From the NCBI RefSeq assembly GCF_022829725.1, contig NZ_JAKSYG010000108.1, forward strand, positions 1 to 64,000: DNA of 64,000 nt, given 5' to 3'. This DNA is from Methylobacterium sp. E-005. GTDB taxonomy: Bacteria; Pseudomonadota; Alphaproteobacteria; Rhizobiales; Beijerinckiaceae. Shown here in pieces: positions 17,345 to 26,055 of the stretch. The notes under the pieces are model-generated. The model was given only the letters and a program-made list of their open reading frames with translations, did no database searches and was not told the DNA's origin. Every line of letters starts with the position of its first letter. Position 1 is the first letter of the stretch. Position numbers and translations under genes: made by a program.

Positions 17345-18230
17345 TCTCGGGCAGATCCGACTCGACCTGAAAGCGGCAGATCCGCTTCCCCGGGAGGTGC
17401 GCCCCGTCCGGTTGCCCACCCCCCTGCTCCCTGGCTCCGCCCTGCCAGGCGCGACCGTCGAGCTGTTCGGCCTGCGCTTCAGCACCGGCAGCGCCGAATC
17501 CATCGTGGCGGCAGTGGCGGCCCGGCGGGACGAGGGGCTCCGGATGATCGTGACGGCGAATGTCGATCATATCGTGCAGCTCAGCGCCGACGCGGCCTTC
17601 CGGGGCGCCTACGACCGCGCGGCCGCCCGGACCCTCGACGGGATGCCCTTGGTCTGGCTGGCGCGGGCGGTCTGCCGCCGGCCGGTCCATCGGGTCACGG
17701 GCCACGACCTCCTGGCCTGCGTGCTGGCCGACCCGCCCCCCTTTGCCCGGCGGATCTTCCTGGTTTCGGCCCGCCCGGACGCAGCCGATGCGCTGACGGC
17801 CCGGCTGCGTGCCGAGGGCCTGCCGGAGGGGGCTGTGGCGAGCGCCGTCCCGCCCTTCGGCTTCGAGACCGATCGGGACTACAGTCGGGCCCTGGCGGAA
17901 CGGATCCGCGCGCACGGAACGACCCTGCTGGTGATGGGCGTAGGGGCGCCGAAATCCGAGGTCTGGATCGACCGGCACCGGTCCGCGCTGGGCGACCCGG
18001 TGGTGTTCTGCGTCGGCGACGCCTTGAACGTGGCGGCGGGCTACCTGATGCGGGCGCCGGGCCTGATGCAGCGCCTCGGCCTCGAATGGATCTTCCGGTT
18101 CCTGCAGGCACCGCGACGGCTGTTCCGCCGCTACTTCATCAAGTCCTGGCGCTTCCTCGGCATCGTCGCCCGGGGGCGGCTGGTGGATGAGGGGGGGACT
18201 GGAAGGGACCCGTCTCGTCACGGGGCCTGA
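17337..18230 (+). CDS. WecG/TagA/CpsF-family glycosyltransferase (297 aa)
   Basis: GT26 transferase that adds N-acetylmannosamine-type sugars (or glucuronic acid, as GumM/CpsF relatives) to a lipid-linked intermediate at the membrane. Seen: VTANVDHIVQLS, RTLDGMPLVWLARA, RVTGHDLLACVL, VMGVGAPKSEVWIDRHR and the C-terminal amphipathic end LMQRLGLEWIFRFLQAPRRLFRRYF, all family hallmarks. The usual GAxFDFxAG tract is instead CVGDALNVAAG, a modest departure. The start codon lies inside the end of the Wzz gene, so the two are translationally coupled. Confidence 0.93.
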   Translation: MRDLGQIRLDLKAADPLPREVRPVRLPTPLLPGSALPGATVELFGLRFSTGSAESIVAAVAARRDEGLRMIVTANVDHIVQLSADAAFRGAYDRAAARTLDGMPLVWLARAVCRRPVHRVTGHDLLACVLADPPPFARRIFLVSARPDAADALTARLRAEGLPEGAVASAVPPFGFETDRDYSRALAERIRAHGTTLLVMGVGAPKSEVWIDRHRSALGDPVVFCVGDALNVAAGYLMRAPGLMQRLGLEWIFRFLQAPRRLFRRYFIKSWRFLGIVARGRLVDEGGTGRDPSRHGA

Positions 18231-18286
18231 ATACGGGCTCCGGAACGCGTGTTCACCTCTGCGCGCCGGGGCGAGCCGCGGGCGCG

Positions 18287-18850
18287 TCAGAACAGATCGG
18301 GGCGCCGCAGTTGCAGCGCGTACAGGAGGACGAGCGACTTCATGTCGTTGAGCCGCCCGTCGCGGCCCATCGCGGCCAGTTCCCGCAGCGGGAGTTCGTG
18401 GACTGTCAGCGCCTCGCCCTCCGCAGCCAAGCCGCCGCCGGTGCCGGTACGGTCGGCCGCCCCATAGGCGGCCAGGAACAGGTCCATCCGCTCGGTGGAA
18501 ATCCCCGGCATCGACCATGCGCCGGCCACGAAGTCGAGCTGGCCCAAACGCAGGCCCGTCTCTTCCATGGCTTCGCGCCTGGCTTCGTCCTCAGCCGCCC
18601 CCTCGTCGAGCAGGCCCGCCGGAACCTCCATGTGGGTCGGCGGACCGTCGCAATAGAGGATCGGTGCCCGGAACTGCGAGACCAGGGTGGCGACCCGCCG
18701 ATCCGGATCGTAGGGCAGGACCGCGACCGCCCGGCCGTGATCCTCGATCTCCCGCGTGATGCGGGTCCCGTCCGCCTGGATGACCTCGGCCACGAGGTAG
18801 CGGGCCCAGCCGTCGTGCACGAGGCGCACGCCCCCGATCCGTGGTGCCAT
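18287..18850 (-). CDS. NUDIX hydrolase, ADP-ribose or nucleotide-sugar pyrophosphatase type (187 aa)
   Basis: Cytoplasmic Mg-dependent hydrolase of nucleoside diphosphates linked to another group. The Nudix box lies at residues 79-100 (AGLLDEGAAEDEARREAMEE, then TGL); the REAxEExGL core with the metal-binding glutamates is intact, but the box is one residue shorter than the consensus and its first Glu is replaced. The preceding THMEVPAG and following SMPGISTERMDLF match the ADP-sugar pyrophosphatase branch (NudF/NudK), where the substrate is ADP-ribose or GDP-mannose. It is convergent with the WecG-type gene. Confidence 0.9.
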   Translation of the reverse strand: MAPRIGGVRLVHDGWARYLVAEVIQADGTRITREIEDHGRAVAVLPYDPDRRVATLVSQFRAPILYCDGPPTHMEVPAGLLDEGAAEDEARREAMEETGLRLGQLDFVAGAWSMPGISTERMDLFLAAYGAADRTGTGGGLAAEGEALTVHELPLRELAAMGRDGRLNDMKSLVLLYALQLRRPDLF

Positions 18851-18889
18851 GCCGGTCCCATCCCACCCCTGGAAACCGTGACAGATCGT

Positions 18890-19141
18890 TCAGGAATGCG
18901 GCGGCATCGCGGAACGCGCGATGCGGAAGCGCAGGCGATCACCGTGCCGTTCCGCCAGGTCCAGACGCGCCCCCTCCTCGCGCACGAGGTTGGGGATGTC
19001 GATCAGCGCCAGCGGGTCGGTGCAGGTGACCACCAGGGACTGGCCGGCGGCGAGCCGGCGCAAGGCCTTGCGGGTTCGTAGCACCGGCAGCGGGCATTTC
19101 AGGCCGCTGAGATCGAGAACGACGTCGTCCGGTTCATCCAC
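18890..19141 (-). CDS. tusA: TusA/SirA-family sulfur carrier (83 aa)
   Basis: Small sulfur-relay protein with the beta-alpha-beta-alpha-beta fold of TusA. The active Cys16 is in the defining CPxP motif (LKCPLPVLRTRKAL). In Escherichia coli TusA carries persulfide sulfur from IscS to tRNA 2-thiouridine synthesis; other relatives serve molybdenum cofactor or sulfur metabolism. No tus or dsr genes adjoin it, so the pathway is open. It lies 40 bp upstream of the NUDIX gene on the same strand. Confidence 0.92.
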   Translation of the reverse strand: MDEPDDVVLDLSGLKCPLPVLRTRKALRRLAAGQSLVVTCTDPLALIDIPNLVREEGARLDLAERHGDRLRFRIARSAMPPHS

Positions 19142-19202
19142 GCAGCGAGCTCCCCTGCCGGGTGGCTCTTACCGGATGAGGGAGCCGGCGGGCCAGCGGC
19201 CC

Positions 19203-19508
19203 TTACCATTCGGGATGACTGAAGGCTGGGCCGTCATACCAATCCGGATCCGACCATGCGTAGCGCGGCCCGTAATAACCGTACTCGAAGCCGTGCGAGC
19301 GGGTCGGCGCGAAAGAGTATCCGTACCCGAATGGCACCGGGTACTGGTATTCGCCATAATAGCTGTAGAAGGGCGGCCGGGTCGGCCCAGGTACGCGCCG
19401 CCCGAGATCCGCCTGCGACCGGTATTGCGCCGGATCCGCGGCAAAGCCGATACTGGCGCTACAGACCAGAACGGCCGCTCCTGCGAGAGCGGCGGTGAAA
19501 CGCGACAT
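19203..19508 (-). CDS. Secreted Tyr/Gly-rich hypothetical protein (101 aa)
   Basis: A signal peptide (residues 1-23, ending IGFA) is followed by a mature part dominated by Tyr, Gly, Pro and aromatic pairs (PFYSYYGEYQYPVPFGYGYS). It is probably a periplasmic or surface protein with little regular structure; no catalytic motif is seen. Proteins like this are frequent and unnamed in Methylobacterium. The ATG at 19508 was chosen for the signal peptide; longer frames upstream read as noise. Confidence 0.65.
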   Translation of the reverse strand: MSRFTAALAGAAVLVCSASIGFAADPAQYRSQADLGRRVPGPTRPPFYSYYGEYQYPVPFGYGYSFAPTRSHGFEYGYYGPRYAWSDPDWYDGPAFSHPEW

Positions 19509-19608
19509 GAAACGGACTCCTGTGCACGGCGCGGGTGCTTCGGAATTCTTCCATAGCATGACCGTACACTGAGTCGCGCGCGCGCTGAGACCGTCCGTCA
19601 GCGGCGTC

Positions 19609-20976
19609 TCAAAAGATGCATTCCGCGAAGGCGGCACGCACGCAGGAGCCCCAACGCCCCTCGTAGTCGGCGAGCAGATCATCGGCCCGGGTCCGACCGG
19701 CCGCCACGATGGCTTCGAGCGGCTGGAGGAAGACGGTCTCATCCCGCCCTTCGGCATCGCGGCGACCACGGGCGCGCAGCCCGTAACGGGCGATGGCCAG
19801 GGCCTCGGCGGCGACCGCACCGAGGGTCGTGTTCGCCACCGGGGTCGCGAGGCCAAGCCGGGGCGCGGTGGCCCGGGCGGCCTCACGGTTCGCCGAGTTC
19901 CAGCCCTTCACGAGGTCCAGTGCGGCGTCGAGGGCTGATTCGTCGTAGAGCAGCCCAGTCCAGAAGGCGGCCTGCGCGGCGATCATCCCGGGATCACCGA
20001 CATCCGCCCCGCGCATCTCCAGAAAGCGCTTGAGCCGCACCTCGGGAAAGGCGGTCGAGGCGTGGTTCGCCCAATCCGCCACCGTCGCGTACTCGCCCGG
20101 AAGCTGCGGCAACGTCCCGGCCATCAGGTCGCGGAACGAGGCGCCCGACACGTCATGATAGATGTCTCCGCGCTTGACGAAATACATCGGCATGTCGAGC
20201 AGCCAGTCGACATAGGCCTCGTAGCCGAACCCGGCCTCGAACGCGAAGGGCAGCATGCCGGTGCGGTCGCCGTCGGTGTCGCGCCAGATCTCGGAGCGGC
20301 GGGACAGGAAGCCGTTCGGCCGTCCGTCGGTGAACGGCGAATTGGCGAAGAGCGCGGTCGCCACCGGCTGCAGCGCGAGGGACGCGCGCATCTTGCGCAC
20401 CATGTCGGCCTCGGAGGCGAAATCGAGGTTCACCTGCACGGTGGCGGTGCGCAGCATCATGTCGAGGCCGAGGGAGCCGACCTTCGGCATGTAGGAGGCC
20501 ATGATCTTGTAGCGGCTCTTGGGCATCACCGGGGTCTCGTCCCGGCGCCATTTCGGGCTCATGCCCAGCGTCAGGAAGCCAATGCCCAGGGGGTCGGCCA
20601 CACGCTTCGTGGCCGCGAGATGGGTCGCGAGTTCGGACGCCGTGGCGTGGACGTCCGGCAGCGCGGCCCCGGAGAGCTCGAACTGGCCACCGGGCTCGAT
20701 CGAGATCGCTCCACCTTCCTCCGCAGCCAGGCCGATGATGTTGCCGAGGTCGAGGATCGGCTCCCAGCCGGTCTCCCGGGCGAGCCCCTCCAGCAGGGCC
20801 TTGATGCCCCGCTCCCCATCATACGGTACGGGCGCCCGGCTCTCCCGGTAAAAGGGAATCTTCTCGTGCTCGGTCCCGATGGCGAACCGCGCGCGCGGCT
20901 TCTCGCCCGCCGCGAACCATTCGATCAGTTCGGCACGCGAGGTGAGCGGCGTGCTGTCGTTGCTGTCGCGCGCCAT
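19609..20976 (-). CDS. gshA: Glutamate-cysteine ligase, plant/alphaproteobacterial type (455 aa)
   Basis: First step of glutathione synthesis: ATP plus L-glutamate plus L-cysteine gives gamma-glutamylcysteine. Seen: the N-terminal nucleotide-binding GTEHEK (34-39), EGGAISIEPGGQFELSG, the MTxR-like region PMYFVKRGDIY, and the length of the class shared by plants and alphaproteobacteria rather than the gammaproteobacterial GshA. Two cysteines near the C-terminus (SCVRAAFAECIF) are common in this class. It stands alone, with a 290-bp gap upstream towards rsmE. Confidence 0.97.
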   Translation of the reverse strand: MARDSNDSTPLTSRAELIEWFAAGEKPRARFAIGTEHEKIPFYRESRAPVPYDGERGIKALLEGLARETGWEPILDLGNIIGLAAEEGGAISIEPGGQFELSGAALPDVHATASELATHLAATKRVADPLGIGFLTLGMSPKWRRDETPVMPKSRYKIMASYMPKVGSLGLDMMLRTATVQVNLDFASEADMVRKMRASLALQPVATALFANSPFTDGRPNGFLSRRSEIWRDTDGDRTGMLPFAFEAGFGYEAYVDWLLDMPMYFVKRGDIYHDVSGASFRDLMAGTLPQLPGEYATVADWANHASTAFPEVRLKRFLEMRGADVGDPGMIAAQAAFWTGLLYDESALDAALDLVKGWNSANREAARATAPRLGLATPVANTTLGAVAAEALAIARYGLRARGRRDAEGRDETVFLQPLEAIVAAGRTRADDLLADYEGRWGSCVRAAFAECIF

Positions 20977-21268
20977 GCGCTACCCGTCCGTGCGTCTGAC
21001 CTGAGCCTGGAATGAACGCGCCGGGTTGATCCAGCGGGTCCGTCCGGTTCCCCCCTCTCGCGAACGGGGTCCGGGCGGACACCCGCCCCCGACCCCGCCG
21101 AGCGCGCGGCGCAGGCGGCGTCCGTTCACGCACATAGTCGAGCCGCCCAAAACCCACAACGCGGCGCCGTGGACTGACGCGGGTCGGCACGTCCGATCTC
21201 CGGAAACAATCGGCCGCCATCGCACCCCGATGTGCGCGGGCACACATCAAAGGCCGCGGGTCACCACG

Positions 21269-22021
21269 TTACCGCGCGTCGCCGAGTACGGCCTGGACCA
21301 GGGTGAGGACGGCGACCGCGGCGGTGTCGGCCCGCAGGATCCGCGGACCCAGGGAGAGCGCGACCGTATTCGGCCGGGCCCGGATCGAAGCCCGCTCCTC
21401 CTCGGAGAAGCCCCCCTCCGGCCCGACCAGCACGGCGAGCGGCGGCGGCGCCTGCGGATCGGCCGCGCCTGCCAGCGCCCGGACCGGATCGCACACCGGC
21501 GCATCCTCGTCGCAGAACACGAGGAGCCGTGCCGGATCGAAGCCCGCGAGAACCACGGGGAGCCGTTCGGGCGCCGGGCAATCGGGGATCGCCAGGATGC
21601 CGCACTGCTCGGCGGCCTCGACGGCGTTGGCCCGCAGCCGGTCCATGTTGACCCGGTCACCCTGCGTGTAACGGGTGATCACCGGGCGGATCGTGCCGGC
21701 CCCCATCTCAACCGCCTTCTGGGCGAGGTAGTCGAGGCGCGCGCTCTTCAGTGGAGCGAACAGGTACTGCAGATCGGCGGCCGCGGGCTGCGGGCGGGTC
21801 TGTGCGGCGACGTGCAGATCGGCGCCCTTACGCCCGGTCTGGACCAGATGGGCACGCCACTCCCCGTCTCGGCCATTGAAGACCAGCACCGGATCGTCCG
21901 GCCCCCGACGCAGAACGTTCAGGAGATAGTTCGCCTGCGCCCGATCGAGTGGCAGGCGCGTGCCCTCGGCGAGGTCGGCCGCGACGTAGAGGCGCGGAGC
22001 GGTGAAATCGTAGGCCGGCAT
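21269..22021 (-). CDS. rsmE: 16S rRNA m3U1498 methyltransferase RsmE (250 aa)
   Basis: SPOUT-class enzyme that methylates U1498 of 16S rRNA with S-adenosylmethionine. The N-terminal PUA-like domain covers about residues 1-75; the SPOUT knot is at the C-terminus, with LVGPEGGFSEEERA and LSLGPRILRADTAAV forming the SAM-binding loops. Start at ATG 22021 gives MPAYDFTAPRLYV, typical of the family. It is divergent from the next gene. In other Rhizobiales rsmE lies near gshA and ubiA, and the same neighbourhood is seen here. Confidence 0.95.
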   Translation of the reverse strand: MPAYDFTAPRLYVAADLAEGTRLPLDRAQANYLLNVLRRGPDDPVLVFNGRDGEWRAHLVQTGRKGADLHVAAQTRPQPAAADLQYLFAPLKSARLDYLAQKAVEMGAGTIRPVITRYTQGDRVNMDRLRANAVEAAEQCGILAIPDCPAPERLPVVLAGFDPARLLVFCDEDAPVCDPVRALAGAADPQAPPPLAVLVGPEGGFSEEERASIRARPNTVALSLGPRILRADTAAVAVLTLVQAVLGDAR

Positions 22022-22241
22022 GCCGGCGTGGTCGCAAGGCGGGTCCAGCCTGTCAACGCGCCGTCGCCCCGCGAAAGTGTTGCCAAAGGGTTACGACCGC
22101 GGCTTTTCGGCTTCCGAGACACAGAGGTCTTGAAGAGCCGGTTTGTCGCTCGATTGACGCCACATTCCTATGGCGAACCCAACAATACGGAATTGGGCCG
22201 GCCGTGCGCGGATTCGGCAGGGGCGTCGAGGGAGTTGCGGG

Positions 22242-22721
22242 ATGGTGAAGGGGAGCTTGAGCCTGGGAGCCGCGGTGCTGGTCGGCACCGTGTTGTTCGG
22301 AACGGCGGCCTCCGCGCAGGGTGCGGCGCCGGAATGCGGCACCATCCAGAAGACCCTGGCCGAGCGCAAGGCGCTGGTCGGCAAGGCCAACGCGGCCTCG
22401 CAGTCGAAGAAGAAGATGACCCCGCAGGAGGCTTGCGCGCTGTTCGGACGGCTTCAGGCCAACGGTGCCGAGGGCTTGAAGTGGATCACCGCCAACAAGG
22501 AATGGTGCTCGATCCCCGATTCCTTCGCCGAGGGTTTCAAGGCCGACCACATGAAGGTCAGCGGCATCCGCACCAAGATCTGCAGCGTCGCCGCTCAGGC
22601 GACCAAGATGGAGGCGCAGGCCCGCGCCCAGGCTCAAGCCCAAGCCAGCGGCCAGGGCGGCGGCCTGCTCGGCGGCCCGGGTCTGACCGGCAGCTTCAAG
22701 CTGCCGCAGGGCGCGCTGTAA
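22242..22721 (+). CDS. Secreted hypothetical protein, Cys-rich helical (159 aa)
   Basis: A signal peptide (residues 1-26, ending ASAQG) is followed by a mostly helical domain with four Cys (PECGTIQ, EACALFG, KEWCSIP, TKICSVA), which suggests two disulfides, and a Gln/Ala repeat tail (AQARAQAQAQA) ending in a Gly/Leu-rich C-terminus. The family is not named to my knowledge but the pattern (extracytoplasmic, four Cys, length about 150) recurs in Rhizobiales. The chosen ATG follows GAGGGAG. It lies between rsmE and ubiA. Confidence 0.75.
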   Translation: MVKGSLSLGAAVLVGTVLFGTAASAQGAAPECGTIQKTLAERKALVGKANAASQSKKKMTPQEACALFGRLQANGAEGLKWITANKEWCSIPDSFAEGFKADHMKVSGIRTKICSVAAQATKMEAQARAQAQAQASGQGGGLLGGPGLTGSFKLPQGAL

Positions 22722-22905
22722 GGACCGCGCGCTCCAGCGGCGTCGACGCCGCCCCGACAGAGGAGCAGGCGTCGCCCCGGGGATTTAAAGCCACGGCCGA
22801 TTGCAACGCGATCGGCCGTGGCCCTATGGGATTGCGGATTCAACGCGGATCCTTCCTCCGCTGCGGAGAAAGGATCGCCATGCGGGACGACCGGAGACCC
22901 GGCCG

Positions 22906-23868
22906 ATGAGCGCGCAGCCAACGGGCGGAACCGTGAGGCAGGATCCACGTCCGGCCGATGCGGTGGCCGGCCACTGGGTCGAGCGACTCGCGCCACGATC
23001 CTGGCGCCCCTATCTCCGCCTCGCGCGGATCGACCGGCCGGTGGGCTGGTGGCTGCTTCTGCTCCCCTGCTGGTGGTCGGCGGCACTGGCCGCGATCGCG
23101 GCGGACCAAGCCTTCCCCGATCCCTGGCACTGCCTGCTGTTCCTGGTCGGCGCGGTGGCGATGCGCGGGGCGGGTTCGACCTACAACGACCTTGCCGACC
23201 GCGACCTCGACGCGCAGGTCGAGCGCACCCGCCTGCGCCCCCTGCCCTCGGGGCAGATCCGGCCGCGCCATGCCGCCCTGTTCCTCGTGGTCCAGGCCCT
23301 GGTGGGCTTTGCGGTGCTGCTGCAATTCAACGAGCAGGCAATCTTGGTCGGGCTCTGCTCCCTGCTGCCGGTTGCGATCTACCCGTTCATGAAGCGTGTC
23401 ATGCCCCTGCCGCAGGGGGTGCTCGGTCTGGCCTTCGCCTGGGGCGCGCTGATGGGCTGGGCGGCGGTCTTCGCACGCCTCGATGCGGCGCCGCTGCTGC
23501 TCTACGCGGGCGCGTGGTTCTGGGTGGTCGGGTACGACACGGTCTACGCCGTCCAAGACATCGAGGATGACGAGATGGCCGGGATTCGCTCCTCCGCCCG
23601 CCTGTTCGGCCGGCATGTGCGGGGGGCGGTCGGCCTGTGCTACGCGCTGGCGACCCTGCTGGTAGCCCTGGCGGCGTGGCGGGCTGGGGCGGGCCCCGTG
23701 GGATACCTGGGGGTGGCGGCCTTCGCCGGGCACCTCGCTTGGCAGGTTCTGTCGCTGCGGGAGCGTGATGGGCGCGGAGCGCTGACCCTGTTCCGCTCGA
23801 ACCGCGATGCCGGCCTGATCCTGTTCGTCGGCCTCACCGCCGACGCGCTGCTGCGCAACCTTCCTTAA
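22906..23868 (+). CDS. ubiA: 4-hydroxybenzoate polyprenyltransferase UbiA (320 aa)
   Basis: Membrane prenyltransferase of ubiquinone synthesis: 4-hydroxybenzoate plus polyprenyl diphosphate. The first Asp-rich motif is complete (N94-D95-x2-D98-x3-D102 in NDLADRDLD); the second is YAVQDIEDDEMAG near residue 225-237. About nine membrane helices are seen. A polar extension of about 35 residues precedes the first helix. A polyprenyl diphosphate synthase that would supply the tail is encoded near 62 kb. It is convergent with the DUF6101 gene, 14 bp apart. Confidence 0.96.
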   Translation: MSAQPTGGTVRQDPRPADAVAGHWVERLAPRSWRPYLRLARIDRPVGWWLLLLPCWWSAALAAIAADQAFPDPWHCLLFLVGAVAMRGAGSTYNDLADRDLDAQVERTRLRPLPSGQIRPRHAALFLVVQALVGFAVLLQFNEQAILVGLCSLLPVAIYPFMKRVMPLPQGVLGLAFAWGALMGWAAVFARLDAAPLLLYAGAWFWVVGYDTVYAVQDIEDDEMAGIRSSARLFGRHVRGAVGLCYALATLLVALAAWRAGAGPVGYLGVAAFAGHLAWQVLSLRERDGRGALTLFRSNRDAGLILFVGLTADALLRNLP

Positions 23869-23882
23869 GTCGGCCGACGCGA

Positions 23883-24404
23883 TCAGGTCCGGGCGATGAT
23901 TTCGTTCTCACCCCGGTGAATCTGCGGGCGTGCCGGCAGGCGGCCGGTCTTGCGGCGGGCCAGGAAGCGCGGGCGGCGACCACCCAGCCCCGCATGCCGG
24001 CGCCGGATCCGCACGCGGCCGAGGATCAGCCGGCCAATCTGCTCATTGACCGGCATGAGCACACCGTCCTCCCGGACGATCATGCGCACCAGCCCGGCCC
24101 GCGCCGCGATGTCGCGCCAGACGGCGACCACATCGTCTTCATCGAAGCTGCCGAGCCGGTGGAGCTCTTCGCCCTCGGCATCGACCAGGATCAGGCTGAA
24201 CCGGTCGGCCCCGGCCATCTCGGCCTCCTCGGCGGCGTAGGCCAGCGCGATCCCGGCGGCGCGACGTGCGCCCGGGAGCCGGCCGATCACCGGGAGCGGC
24301 GAAACCGTGAGGTGGAGCGGGCCCTCGGCACCCTGCATGCAATGTCCTGCGTGACGTTCGTCCGTGAGCGGGGAAGTGTTCATCGGTCCGAGTCCCTGGG
24401 GCAA
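23883..24404 (-). CDS. DUF6101-like protein of unknown function (173 aa)
   Basis: The order of features fits DUF6101, an uncharacterised alphaproteobacterial family: a central alpha-beta region (FSLILVDAEGEELHRLGS), an acidic segment (FDEDDVVAVWRDI), and a basic C-terminus (RIRRRHAGLGGRRPRFLARR). No catalytic residue is evident; the Arg-rich tail could bind nucleic acid or membrane surface. The family often sits near ubiA. An ATG seven codons in (MNTSPLTDERHAG) is an equally likely start. The family assignment is from memory of conserved ends and should be tested. Confidence 0.65.
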   Translation of the reverse strand: MPQGLGPMNTSPLTDERHAGHCMQGAEGPLHLTVSPLPVIGRLPGARRAAGIALAYAAEEAEMAGADRFSLILVDAEGEELHRLGSFDEDDVVAVWRDIAARAGLVRMIVREDGVLMPVNEQIGRLILGRVRIRRRHAGLGGRRPRFLARRKTGRLPARPQIHRGENEIIART

Positions 24405-24742
24405 GTGGTGGCCCCTGTCGGGCCGTCCGTTATGCCAAGCAAAATCGCACCCGAACTCCTCCGCACCGCTTAAGAGCCGTCGTTAAGCGAATCTGGACAG
24501 GCCTGTCATTTGCGGAATGCTCAATGCTTCCTTGAATGCTCAACATTTCCTTGCGCGGATTGGTCGTTATCGATTGATCAACCAGCATCCTTGTGGCGGT
24601 GCGGGCGGCGCCGTACAACGGCAGGGCCGGGTGCGCGATCATCCGCGGCCGGCCCCCACAGCTCGATCGTCCTGCCATCCGGGCGACCGGATGGATGGCG
24701 CGATGGACTGTCCGGCCCTCAACGGATCCCACGCGGAGCGCG
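24405..24742. other. Intergenic region with a short tandem repeat, upstream of cysQ-like gene
   Basis: No credible gene is seen in these 338 bases between two divergent genes. It holds a 19-bp imperfect tandem repeat (described separately) and an AT-richer patch around 24540-24590, the best place for the cysQ-like promoter. The last 100 bases are open but read as noise upstream of the cysQ-like start. Confidence 0.5.
24516..24553. repeat. Tandem 19-bp imperfect repeat
   Basis: Two adjacent 19-base units, 24516-24534 and 24535-24553, share AATGCTCAA at the start and TTCCTTG at the end and differ at only two or three positions in between. Placed between divergent promoters, it could be a double protein-binding site or a simple local duplication. 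Confidence 0.8.
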
Positions 24743-25558
24743 ATGCCCGAGCCCCTCACCGACGACGCCGTATCCGCCCTGATGCCGGAGCTGCGTGCCG
24801 TCATGCGCGAGGCTGCCGATATCGCGCAGCCGTTCTTCCGGCTCGGCGGCCACACCTCTGCGAGGATCTGGTCGAAGGCCGGCGGCTCACCGGTGACGGA
24901 GGCCGACGTCGCGGTGGACGCCTTCCTGAAGGTCCGCCTGAGCGCGCTGGTGCCGCAGGCGGCGTGGCTGTCGGAGGAGACCGCGGACGATCCGGCGCGT
25001 CTCGGCCACGACCTCGTCTGGATCGTGGATCCAATCGATGGCACCCGGGCATTCCTGTCAGGTCATCCCGACTGGTCGATCGCGGTCGCGCTGCTCGCCA
25101 GGGGCGAGCCGCTGATCGGGTTCGTGCACGCACCGGCGGGGAAGACCGATTACGAGGCCGTGCGCGGACGCGGCGCGACGCGCAACGGCACTCCCATCCG
25201 CGTGGACTCCCGGCAGGCTCTGCCAGGCGCCCGCATCACCGGCCCGAAGCCGATGCTCGACCGCCTGACGCGGGGCGCCGGGCCGAACCCCGATTTCAGC
25301 GTGGTTGCCCGGATTCCATCCCTCGCCCTGCGGCTCGCACGGGTGGCGGAGGGCAGCGTCGATGTCGGCATGATCTCGGGTCATGCCCGGGATTGGGACC
25401 TTGCGGCCGCCGATCTGGTCCTGCGGGAGGCGGGTGGCGTCGTCTGCGCTTTCGATGGTGCAGCGACCCCTTACAACCGGCCCGAGCCGGTGCACGGCGA
25501 GTTGCTCGCGGTTCCGGCGGCCCTGCGCGATCCCGTCCTCACGGCGTGGGATCGCTGA
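24743..25558 (+). CDS. cysQ: CysQ-like 3'(2'),5'-bisphosphate nucleotidase (271 aa)
   Basis: Inositol monophosphatase-fold, Mg-dependent, Li-sensitive phosphatase; CysQ removes the 3'-phosphate of 3'-phosphoadenosine 5'-phosphate from sulfate assimilation. Seen: EEx-type metal ligand (LSEETADD), the metal site WIVDPIDGTRAF, and the C-terminal metal Asp in HARDWDLAAADLVLREAGG. The branch (CysQ versus histidinol-phosphatase or inositol monophosphatase) is a judgment from length and the DPIDGTRAFLSGHPDWSIA stretch. The ATG follows CGCGGAGCG. It is convergent with the hypothetical gene at 25592. Confidence 0.85.
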   Translation: MPEPLTDDAVSALMPELRAVMREAADIAQPFFRLGGHTSARIWSKAGGSPVTEADVAVDAFLKVRLSALVPQAAWLSEETADDPARLGHDLVWIVDPIDGTRAFLSGHPDWSIAVALLARGEPLIGFVHAPAGKTDYEAVRGRGATRNGTPIRVDSRQALPGARITGPKPMLDRLTRGAGPNPDFSVVARIPSLALRLARVAEGSVDVGMISGHARDWDLAAADLVLREAGGVVCAFDGAATPYNRPEPVHGELLAVPAALRDPVLTAWDR

Positions 25559-25591
25559 CGATTTGGGGCCGCCGAGGCTGATGCGGGCCCG

Positions 25592-25828
25592 TCAGGCCGC
25601 GCGCACTTCGCGGAGCGTGACCGCGCCGGGGGCGATCCCGAGGCGGTCGGCGAGATGCCAATGCAGCTCGCGTGAGGAATGGTAGTTGTAAGAGCGGTCG
25701 ATCAGGTGGCTGATGTCGCTCCCCGTCTGACTCGCGGTCTTGGCCTCCGCCAGCTTACCAACCCGGAAGGTTGGGGCGTCGGTCACGGGGGACCGGAGGC
25801 CGCGACGGCGTGTGTACTCGAATAACAT
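25592..25828 (-). CDS. Hypothetical protein, 78 aa
   Basis: A soluble small protein with a basic N-terminus (MLFEYTRRRGLRSPV) and a C-terminal half rich in His, Tyr and Ser (DRSYNYHSSRELHWHLADRL), ending in VTLREVRAA. No membrane helix or known motif is seen. Natural amino-acid composition and its placement between two real genes suggest it is coding. Upstream (25829-26055) the DNA is AT-richer and may hold its promoter. Confidence 0.55.
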   Translation of the reverse strand: MLFEYTRRRGLRSPVTDAPTFRVGKLAEAKTASQTGSDISHLIDRSYNYHSSRELHWHLADRLGIAPGAVTLREVRAA

Positions 25829-26055
25829 AAGCGTCTTTTCTTATCTGGACCGGACATTAGCTCCGTCCGGCGTCGTTTCTGGGATATTGCCTCCGGCGCA
25901 ACCTGTTTCCGAATGGGTTTGTCCGGACCGGTAGCGTCGGAAGGGGGAGCCGCATCGTGCGGCCGGTTCGTCGTCCCGACCCGGCGTTCCGCTAGGCAGA
26001 ACCCCCTGTCACGTCATGCGCATCAGGGGGCGCCGGGGCAGGACCCGCCGACGGA

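Noticed and set aside
20062..21015. Plus-strand open frame over gshA (317 codons)
   Set aside because: Antisense shadow of a clear glutamate-cysteine ligase gene; His/Gly/Arg-rich, no motif.
21026..22909. Long plus-strand open frame (627 codons) across rsmE and the next gene
   Set aside because: Antisense to rsmE and in the wrong frame over the secreted protein gene; composition is Arg/Gly/Asp-rich without conserved motifs.
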